DNA of 24,525 nucleotides from Anaeromyces robustus. Lineage: Eukaryota; Neocallimastigomycota; Neocallimastigomycetes; Neocallimastigales; Neocallimastigaceae. Position 1 is the first letter of the stretch. Every line of letters begins with the position of its first letter. The stretch covers positions 37,501 to 62,025 of the forward strand of contig MCFG01000393.1 in assembly GCA_002104895.1 (NCBI GenBank). The letters run 5' to 3'. Positions 13,312-24,525 of the stretch are shown here, one piece after another. Under the pieces are notes generated by a model that worked only from the letters and a program-made list of their open reading frames with translations, was not told the DNA's origin and made no database searches. A program made the position numbers and the translations under genes.

Positions 13312-13780
13312 ATAAAATGATACAAATTACCTATAGAATTTTAGATTGTTATAGGCACTTTTTTTTAAAAAAAAGTTTTTAATCTATTTTTTGTTAATCT
13401 ATTTTTATTATTTGAGATATATATAATGCTAAGCTGTTTTTTTTTTCTTGTTAATAATACATATTAATGTATTAAATAAGATGTTTCAAAACAATTTTAT
13501 AATATTTCAAATGTGTAAATATTTAAATTAAATATATATCAATTAATCAATAATAAATAAAATTTTTATCATATAATTATTAATAAAAATAAATAAATTA
13601 AAAGTGTTTTTGAAAGTGTTTAAAAGTATTTGAAAATATTTAATACAATAATATATTTTATTTAGTTTTTATTTTTTATTATGAATATTACATATTATCT
13701 TTTAGTTAAATACAAATTTGATAATATTATTAATATATATATTTATATTTCTTAAAATGTTTATTCTAATAAATATAACT

Positions 13781-13814
13781 AAAATAAAATATCAATATAT
13801 TGATATTTTATTTT
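13781..13814. repeat. Perfect 34-bp palindrome
   Basis: The 17-nt arm AAAATAAAATATCAATA is followed immediately by its exact reverse complement. As RNA, either strand could fold into a stem of about 15 bp with a short loop. It lies 470 bp past the H2A stop and about 570 bp past the RNA14 stop, roughly in the middle of the convergent 3' regions, so a two-way transcript-end role is possible but unproven. Confidence 0.8.
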
Positions 13815-14251
13815 TAAAGGAAAAAAAAAAATTAAAGAATATAAAAAGAACAAAAATTTTAAATGTAGTGAAAAAGTAATATATATATTTTATATATTAT
13901 AAAATATTATAAAATTATTGTACTAATATTTAATATAATCATTATATTATTAACACAATAATAGTACTAAAATGTCTCGATATAATAAAATATAATATAT
14001 TAAAAAAATTTTTTTCTTTTTTTAAATTACTTTTTTTTTATTTATTTATCATAATTAAAAAATGATTATATTATATATAAATTATATTAAAAATAAATAA
14101 TATTATTAATTTTAGTAAAAAAAAAAGAAAAAAATAATAAAGAAAATAAAATAAATAGTAATGATATAAAATGAAATTTAAAATAAAATTCTTTCTTTTT
14201 TTTTTTTTGTTTGTTTGTTTGTTTCTTTTTTGTTTTTTATTTTAGTTTTTT

Positions 14252-14266
14252 GGTTCGGTTCGGTTC
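14252..14266. repeat. (GGTTC)3 tandem repeat
   Basis: Three exact copies of GGTTC, continued by GTTT, following a T/G-rich run of GTTTGTTTGTTT. It lies just beyond the RNA14 coding end, so that mRNA may carry GAACC repeats in its 3' UTR. It is one of very few GC-richer motifs outside coding sequence here. Confidence 0.85.
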
Positions 14267-14384
14267 GTTTATGGTTTTATATATTATCAAATTAATATAT
14301 TCTCTATATATATGAATATAAAATATATATATATTTTTAAAAGAAAAAAATGTTAAGTCATGTGAGATTAAATAATATAATATT

Positions 14385-15718
14385 TTAAAATTTATATTTA
14401 TATATATATATATATAACTTACATTTTTTCATTTTCTTTGAATCATCATCAACATTATAATCATTTTTTCTTTTCATTCTATTCATTCCCATATTATTCA
14501 TATTCATATTATTCATACTCATATTATTCATACCTAATTAAAACAATTTTAATTATATATACATATTTTTTTAAAAAAATAAATAAATAAATAAATAAAA
14601 TTAACAATCTAAATCTATATTTATCAATAATAAAAAATATATAATATATATATATATAATACCTTGCATCATAGAACGCCTATTCATATTATTCATATTC
14701 ATTCCCATATTCATATTCATATTCATATTATTCATTCCCATATTATTCATACTCATATTACCCATATTCATACCTATTCCATTCATTCCCATATTATTCA
14801 TATTCATATTACCCATATTCATACCCATATTATTTAACATATTCATATTATTCATATTCATATTGTTCATATTATTCATATTATTCATCATATTCATATT
14901 ATTTTGGTTCATTCTCGACATATATCTACGATTATCTTGTCTTCTCATATTATTATTATTGTTATTATTACTGTTATTGTTATTAAGATTTGAAAATGAA
15001 TTCTGATTTGATTGATATGAATTGGTTATAAGACTCTTTTTTGGAATATTACGGAAAATTTCTATTAATTCTTCTACAGGAAGTACAGGACCTATTAAAA
15101 TAGTATAAAAAAAAAAGTAAATGAATTTATTATCTAATCATTTTCTAATAATATTTATAAAAAAAAAAAACTAAATAAATAAATAAATTAAAAAATGAAA
15201 GAAAAAAAAAATTTACCATCATATTTTTGAGCAGGTGGCAATGATTTTAAAAATTTTGTAATAGATTCATGAATTGTATTACTATTATTATTGTTGTTGT
15301 TATTATTGTTGTTGTTATAGTTTGAAGATTGATTCATCATCATCATCATATTATTATTATTATGAGAATTATTATTTTGACTATTCATTAAACCTGATTG
15401 ATTTTGCATATTTTGAAGATTTTGCATATTGGGGTTCATATTATGCATATTATTATTCATATTTAGATGTAAACGATGTGAATGATCAGGTTTGTATGTT
15501 ATCCAACGACCAAAATCAGGTCTTGGATATCTTTCTGGATGAACTGAAAATAAAGTAGAAAACCTTTTACCTCGATCTTCATCTGAATTATCTAAATCAA
15601 CACTACCAATTCTATGTGTACGTCCCATTGGCTTTGCTGCAGATGCTTGGGTATTTCCTGTTGTTGTTGTTTGAGTATTATTATTTATCGATATAAGCTT
15701 ATCACCATTATCTAATAA

Positions 15719-15769
<51 letters not shown>

Positions 15770-18700
15770 AAATTATGGAATATAAAAACAATAATAATAA
15801 AAATAAAATAATATTATAAAATAATTATAACAATATAATAAATAAATTATAATTATAAATATTATGTTTAAATAAAAATTATATATAATATATTATTTCT
15901 ATTTAAGATGAATTATTTATATTTACCAAGAATACCAAGTTCACATTTTGCTATAACATCAATATCTAAATATTGATATCTTTTAACAAGATGAACTAAA
16001 TTTTCTTTCGTTTCACGTCCTTAAAAAAAAATAATAATAATAATAAAATAAATAAATGTTATTTTTTTTTTATATATAATTTTATTATAAAGTTGATATT
16101 AATAATTATTTATATATATTTTTGAAATATAAAAATAACTTACTATTTGGATAAGAACTTAATATTCTTTTTTCTACCCTTAATAATCCAGCTAAATCAC
16201 CAAAATCATTTTCATATTTTGTAAATTTATCCCATATTTCATTAGCATTATTATTAGGTAATATAGATAAAGCTCTTTCAAATAAAGCTCTAGAGTCTAT
16301 AAATCAATTTAAATTTATATAATAATAATATAATTGAAATTTCATATATTAAATAACTTTATATATAAATTCAAATAAAAACATTTTATAATTTAGATTT
16401 AGATATATATAATATTTATACTTACTGTTATCATCATTTAAACTAATTAGCCAATCTAAATATTCCGCAATAAATTTTTGAGCTTCTTCTGATTTGTCAT
16501 CATCAGTTACACCATTTGGTGAAGCAAATACTTTCATACCCAATTCAAAAATTCTACCAGCAATTACTGATTGCTTAGTCATTTGATATTCCATTAAAGC
16601 TTCATAATATATTTATTACATATTATTAGTATTATTATTGTTATTGTCATTATTATTTTTACTATTATTATTATTCTTGTTATAGTTATTAAACATTCAC
16701 TTAATAATTATAATTAATTATAATAATTAATACATACCTGATGCTACAAATACTTGATGTACACAATATTTTGACTTTCTTGCTTTACTAAATACAATTC
16801 TTGCAGCTTTTAATCCCTTTATTATTGTTGAAAAATGAATATATATAAAAATATAATAATATGTCAGTAATGTCAATAATACTAATAAATTAATAAATAA
16901 TTTGTATATATATATATATTAAATAAATAAATATGTACTTCTGAACGACGAGTAAATCTCATAAAGACAATCCATGCTAAGCCAAGTCGTTGTTTTAATT
17001 CTCTAACTTTTTCATTGTGCTCTTTTTCAATTTCTTTTATTTCTTTTTCTTTTTCTTTAATTCTTTCATTTTGACGTTCTTGTTCATCATTATCATTATC
17101 CATAGCATCATTAGAATTCGGAGAATTCATTGTAGATACTAATGCTAAGAGTCTCGTCTTTTTAGTATTATACTTTGCATCAATTTTACCGATTTCATTT
17201 GTCAAATTTTTAATTAAATTATCATAGATCAGTTTTGGATGTACAAATGATGGGGATGATTCAGCTGGTGTTTTTAATTTAGCTTCATGAGCTTCAGCTA
17301 AAGCAAAATTAATCAATAAACTATATATTGATAATTATGAAATTAAATTAGTTAATATATATAATATATATAAATACATACATATACGGATATATATATA
17401 TATTGAAAAAATACTTAATAATAATAAAAATAAAATATATATATTGTTAATTTTTTCTTTTCAATACCTAGTAGGTAAAACTTCAGAAGCAGTTTTTAAA
17501 ATAAAAATAGAATCTTCTGTTTTTCCAGATTCACTCATATAAATAGCATAATCATACCATATTTCAGGGAAATAACGTAATGTTAATAATGCTTGTTTAT
17601 ATGCATATGTTACACGTTTAAGCATTAAATCTTCCTTTAATTTTAAAGGATTATTTTTTTCCCATTTAATATATTCTTTCCATACATCCAACTAATAAAA
17701 AATTTATTATTAATATTATTATCATATAATTAAAAAAAAAAAAAAAATTAAAATAAATAAATAAATAAAAAATATTAATATTAATAGTAGCATTAATATT
17801 TAAATTTTTATCAATTTTTAAGTATTTTATCATCTAATTCTTTATTTTAAATAATAATAATAATAATTTAAATATATACCATTTTATAATCTTTTTCTGA
17901 CCATGAAGGTGGTTGTGCAAGATAATTTTTTTGAACTTTTTCAATATTATCAAGCATATTTTTTAATTCACAAAATGACTGTCTTGCTAACATATAACTT
18001 GGTGATCTATCACTAATAAAGTTTTTTGCCTATATTATAGTATAATATATATATATATATTATTACAAAATTAAAAAATATTTTATATTATATTTCAAAA
18101 TTTATACAACAATTAAATAAATGAATAAACTAAAATTATATATATTTAAAATTATAAAACATACAGCTAATTTATTTATATTATTTTCAAATGAATCATA
18201 TTCTTTCCAAATTTGTTCAATATTTGCAAGTGGTATAATTAAAACTTTATGATAAGTTTTACGAAGTAATATCATTTTTTTTTGTTCTTCAAATGTTGAA
18301 TTTACCTAAAAATTATATAATAAATAATAAAAAATAAAATAAAATAAAAGTTTATAAAGTTAATAATAATTATATTAATTCAGACATAATATAAATCTCA
18401 ATATTAATATTTGTAATCTTACTTCACTATTTCTAATGAAATATAAATAATCTTGCCATATTGAACCAGAATTTTTATCAGTTCCTATATGTTGTAATAC
18501 ATAATCATATGCTTCACCAATAACATGTCTTGCTTCTGCCTTTTTTTCTTCACTAATTGCATTTCCAGAATGTGTTTTTTTTACGTAGTTTAAATAATTT
18601 TTCCATAATTCAACATTAGGAACTGTATGAAGACAACGTTTAAATAATGATTCAACTCTTTCATATGCTTTTTGTTTTAATTCATAATTAATATATGATA

Positions 18701-18938
18701 TCCAATGACGATGCTATTTGTAAATTAAACATGCAAATTATATTTATATTTTAAATATATATAAATATTAATTGTTATTAAATACAAAATAATAACGTAA
18801 TTATAATTAGAAAGTTAAAAAGAAAAAAAAAGAAAAGAAAAAAAAACATATAGATCAAATTTTAATATTTATGATATTAAAAATAAATTATGGAAAAACA
18901 ACTTTTATATATATATTTAAATACTATAATATATATTT

Positions 18939-19006
<68 letters not shown>

Positions 19007-20278
19007 AAATATAAAAATTTATAATATTTATAAATGGATATATAAAAATAAATAATAAAATGAAAAGAAAAAAATCAACACAATATTAATAATGAATTAT
19101 AAATTTTATATTTAAATATAAATATATTCGCAATAAAAAAATTAATAATACTAAACTATGTATATATATCAATATAATAAAGCAATGAATAATTATTGAA
19201 TTATGTTTAAAGCATGCTAAAGATATAATTCACTCATTAATAATAACATAATAATAAAATACAAAATATAAAATACTTTCAAAATATATTACAACTTATA
19301 TAAAATTCTTTTTTAAAAAAAGAAAAAATAAAAATATATAAATTTATATAATCATAATAGTAGTAGATAATTATTATTATATTAATATTTATAATAATAA
19401 AAAACAAATAAATAAAAAAAATAAGAAGAAAAAGAAATAATAAGAAGAAAATAATCATAAAAAACACTTGTAAATTAATTAACAAATTATAATAAAGTTA
19501 ATATATATTATTTTTAAAACTTTTATTAATCATTAACACTAAAGTACTATAATAATATGAAATAAATTAAAAAAAAAAAAAAAAAAAAAACTAATATATT
19601 ATTAAATATTTATAATAAAATAAAATAAAATAAAATATCTACCGAAGTTGGAAACTGTTTTAAAAATTGCTCATATGTTTCTCGAATTACTGTAGGATTT
19701 CCTTTCTGTTGTGCTTCTGTTAATAAATTAGTCCAAGATTCTGTATCCCACGGATCATTAGTTACTTTTGCTTGTAATTTTTGAAAACGATCAAGCTTTG
19801 TAGTTGAGCCATTTCTTTTATTTATATTATTTACTGTCATTACAGTGGGTATTTTTTTCCATTGATTCGAAGCTTTATAAAATTATATATATAATAATAA
19901 CAATAATAATAATAATAAATAATTGATGAATAAAAAAATAATTTATTATAATAAAATAAAATATAAAATTAAAAAAAAAATATATATATATATAAATGTA
20001 TGATAAATATATCATTTATTACAATTTTCGGTATCTTCTATTGTTTCTTTATTTTTCTTTTCTTTCTCTTCTGTATCAGAGTCATTATTTAAAACATCAA
20101 CTTTTTTATTATCCTTTAAAAATAATTAAAAAATATTTATATCATAATATAAAAATATTAATTAAAAGACGATTGAATTATAAATAATTAAAGAAAACAT
20201 TATATACAAAATAATTAAATTTATATTATTTAATATTGTATAATTATTTTTGTTTCTAAATATTACCTCTGAACTCAT
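14385..20278 (-). CDS. RNA14: mRNA 3'-end processing protein Rna14 / CstF-77 (HAT-repeat protein), 15 exons
   Basis: HAT-repeat scaffold of the nuclear cleavage and polyadenylation machinery (CF IA in yeast, CstF in animals), which carries Rna15/CstF-64. Exons in transcript order: 20278-20267, 20113-20023, 19872-19643, 18713-18423, 18305-18165, 18029-17880, 17691-17468, 17320-16939, 16816-16738, 16599-16426, 16296-16144, 16019-15927, 15711-15217, 15091-14663, and 14533 to the stop. All junctions are GT-AG and keep frame, giving about 1030 aa. HAT repeats run from DPWDTESW (about 74) to about 645, with hallmark stretches IWKEYDSFE, LAWIVFMRFTRRSE, ASALMEYQ and EYLDWLISLNDDNSRALFERAL. RYPRPDFGRWITYKP and LPPAQKYDGPVLPVEELIEIF (split around G839) match the C-terminal Rna15-binding part of CstF-77. 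A Met/Asn-rich tail and a basic KRK...KKMKK end follow. The last exon is uncertain: a GTAAGT donor at 14422 could splice to 14303, giving a stop there and 1018 aa. Confidence 0.92.
15717..15771. repeat. (TTTA)n array inside RNA14 intron 12
   Basis: About 13 AAAT units on the plus strand, which is TTTA on the coding strand. The array ends within about 6 nt of the 3' splice site of the exon starting at 15711, so it takes the place normally held by the polypyrimidine tract. Confidence 0.9.
18940..19004. repeat. 65-nt poly(A) run (poly-U in the RNA14 pre-mRNA), intron 3
   Basis: The longest homopolymer in the window. It lies in the 929-nt RNA14 intron (19642 to 18714), which is several times longer than the other introns of the gene. 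Long homopolymers are prone to length error in sequencing and assembly, so the exact count is uncertain. Confidence 0.85.
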
Positions 20279-21226
20279 TTTTCTTTTTTTTTTTTTTTTT
20301 TTCAATTTATTTTATTTAATATAAAAATAATAAATGTAATATTAATGAATAAAACAAAAAATAAATGTTAAATTAATATTTATCTTTATATAATCGTCTA
20401 TTTTAAAATAAATGTATTATATATAATTTTATATAAATATAAATATAAATATAAATATAATCAAAATATAATATATAAAAATATTAATTTAATTTTTTAT
20501 ATTCTCATATTATCTTTAATTATTTATCAATATTATTATTATCATTAATTATCATTATTATCTATATTAATTATTATTATTATTAGATATTGTTTAAATA
20601 TTAATTTGATTTTATATATTTACTATATAAAATATAAATTTCAAATTAAATAAACACTTAAAATTTAAATATATTTTTTTATAAATACACTTTTTAATTA
20701 AAAAATAATGATACTCTTAAATTAACATAATATATAATAATAAATATATTAATTACATTGATATTTATTTATTTATTATTTATTTATTTTTGTTTCAATC
20801 AAAATTACATTTATGATTAATTAAATATATATATAATAATTATTTCTAATTATAATATAAATATTTATTTAAACTTTCAAAATAAATAAATAAAACAATA
20901 CTTTTAATAAATTAAATTTTGATATTTTAAATTAAACTCTTTCTTAAAAATTATATTATTTATAAATTCTATATATGAAAAAATCAAGATTAGATTGTTA
21001 TAAAATATATGAGATTTTGTTTACTTATTGAATATAAATATACCTAAAAATATTAAATTATATTTATAATAAGTCTGAGATTGGTATATAGTAAAAGAAA
21101 AAAAATAATGAAAGAAACGAGTAATTGCTAAATAATATTGAGTAAAGATTATATGTCTAAATTTTTTTATTCTATTATTAAATTTTTAAATTAAATATTA
21201 TTTAAAACAATTATTATTATTAATAT

Positions 21227-21375
21227 AATTATTATTATTATATTTATTATATATGAAAATTCTAAAAAAAAATATAAAAAAATATAAAAAAAAATTTAAA
21301 TTTTTTTTTTTATATTTATATATTTTTTTTATTTATTTATTATTTAGAATTTCATATATTATAACAATAATAATT
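21227..21375. repeat. ~149-bp imperfect inverted repeat (hairpin or MITE-like)
   Basis: The left arm begins AATTATTATT, then TTATATATGAAAATTCTAAA and A-rich sequence. The right arm is its approximate reverse complement, reading inward as AATTATTATTG, TAATATATGAAATTCTAAA and A-rich sequence, meeting at AAATTTAAATTT near 21297. The non-random ATATGAAA(A)TTCTAAA block on both sides argues against chance pairing of AT-rich DNA. No coding sequence lies inside and no clear target-site duplication was found. Confidence 0.6.
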
Positions 21376-21732
21376 ACTTATATATTATAAATATATTTAA
21401 TTATAAAATATAATATAAATACTCTTATATTTGAAATAAATAATAATTATATATTATAGAAATTTTATACTCAATAAAAGTACTATATAAATATAAATAC
21501 TTAATAATAGAAAAAAAAATTTTTAAAATATTTTATTCTATTATATATAATACATATAATAAAAAAAAATATGACAGTATAATATTTTCTTTCTTTTTCT
21601 TAAATATTAAATAATTAATAATAATTATTAATAATAAAGCACTAATATGCTATAAAAATTAAATATATTTAATAAAAATTAATGATATTGTTTATTATTC
21701 ACCTTAAAATACTTTTATTTTTTATTTTTTAT

Positions 21733-21981
<249 letters not shown>

Positions 21982-22309
21982 AATACTTATTCATTTTACT
22001 TTTTTATGTTATAGTAATTTATTAAAATAAATTAAAGTTTTTAATGATTAATTAATAATTAAAAAATATATAAAAAATAAACATAAAAAAAGCATGGTTA
22101 CACGATTTTTTTAATTAAAAAAAAAATATATATATAAATAATAATTAAAAATGAAAATAAATTTATAAATATTAAAACAGCAATATTAATGTATTTAAAA
22201 AAAAAAAAAGAAAAATAATATTGTTTAACAAAAAATACTAGTAATAATTTAAATGAATTTTAAAAATTAAACTGTAAATTATACTAAGCACGGAATTAAA
22301 TATTATTTA

Positions 22310-22317
22310 TGACGTAA
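22310..22317 (+). promoter_or_regulatory. TGACGTAA bZIP-type word upstream of the coiled-coil gene
   Basis: TGACGTAA resembles the ATF/CREB binding consensus and lies 140 bp before the ATG at 22457, in DNA where CpG is very rare. A second pair of CG-containing words, TTTCGTTAT and TTTCGTAAT, lies closer to the start, at about 22386-22407. Function is not shown by this alone. Confidence 0.25.
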
Positions 22318-22456
22318 ATATAATTTAAAAAAATTAACTATACATATTTTAAATTTGTCAAAACTTTTTGTTTAATTTTTCTAATTTTCGTTATACTTTC
22401 GTAATTTTAATCAACTTTAATATCAGTTTCTATAATTTATGTAAAATTTATTAATA

Positions 22457-24477
<2,021 letters not shown>

Positions 24478-24525
24478 GTATAATATACATTATATCATAT
24501 AAAATTAAAACTAAAAATGATAAGG

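Larger units (their letters stand above)
13312..14384. other. Convergent intergenic region between H2A and RNA14
   Basis: Both flanking genes point into this stretch, so it holds their 3' untranslated regions and poly(A) sites. No coding segment is supported. It contains a perfect 34-bp palindrome and a GGTTC triplet repeat, listed separately. There is no canonical metazoan histone mRNA stem-loop after the H2A stop, consistent with polyadenylated fungal histone mRNA. Confidence 0.6.

Noticed and set aside
13312-13400. Metazoan-type histone mRNA stem-loop after H2A
   Set aside because: The nearby GGCACTTTTTTTTAAAAAAAAGT only pairs as a T/A run and lacks the conserved stem and loop bases.
19279-19485. 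68-codon hydrophobic frame on the minus strand
   Set aside because: It lies inside RNA14 intron 3 and consists of AT-only codons; HAT-repeat sequence is continuous without it.
19610-19840. RNA14 starting at the Met at 19840
   Set aside because: Exon 3 is open upstream of this Met, and two upstream exons join to it in frame with GT-AG sites. It remains the fallback start.
19996-20187. 63-codon plus-strand frame
   Set aside because: It is antisense to RNA14 exon 2 and has only random AT-rich composition.

Overview
The window looks like nuclear DNA of an anaerobic gut fungus (Neocallimastigomycota). Non-coding DNA is almost pure A+T with many (TTTA)n tracts and homopolymer runs. Genes are spread thinly, introns are short and AT-rich, and proteins carry Asn-rich low-complexity tracts. 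The best-expressed-looking gene is a bacterial-type pyruvate formate-lyase with a mitochondrion-like N-terminal extension, which is the known hallmark of hydrogenosome-bearing gut fungi. No prokaryotic operon, mobile-element protein, rRNA or tRNA gene was recognised.

Layout, left to right. 1-2496 has no recognisable gene. 2497-4929 (minus) is an intronless 810-aa pyruvate formate-lyase. 4930-7861 is intergenic with a long TTTA tract and a T/G-rich block containing a ~128-bp imperfect direct duplication. 7862-10381 (minus) is an intronless 839-aa ankyrin-repeat protein of unknown function. 10382-12497 is a divergent intergenic region. 12498-13311 (plus) is a four-exon histone H2A of 138 aa ending in the H2A.X-type SQEY motif. 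13312-14384 is a convergent intergenic region holding a perfect 34-bp palindrome. About 14385-20278 (minus) is a 15-exon gene for the HAT-repeat mRNA 3'-end processing factor Rna14/CstF-77, reconstructed here exon by exon. 20279-22456 is a divergent intergenic region with a ~149-bp imperfect inverted repeat and a compound ATT/TTTA microsatellite. 22457 to the right edge (plus) is the 5' part (8 exons, 388 codons) of a Lys/Glu/Asn-rich coiled-coil protein that runs out of the window.

The genes do not form a pathway: one is fermentative metabolism, one chromatin, one RNA processing, and two are unassigned. I see no defence, biosynthetic or mobile system. The observations most worth checking are the R-10-like processing motif in the PFL leader, the tandem SQ sites and 23-nt microexon of H2A, the Met/Asn-rich prion-like tail and possible stop-splitting intron of RNA14, and the two inverted repeats. 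Base compositions are judged by eye and splice models rest on frame continuity plus GT-AG sites, not on transcript data.
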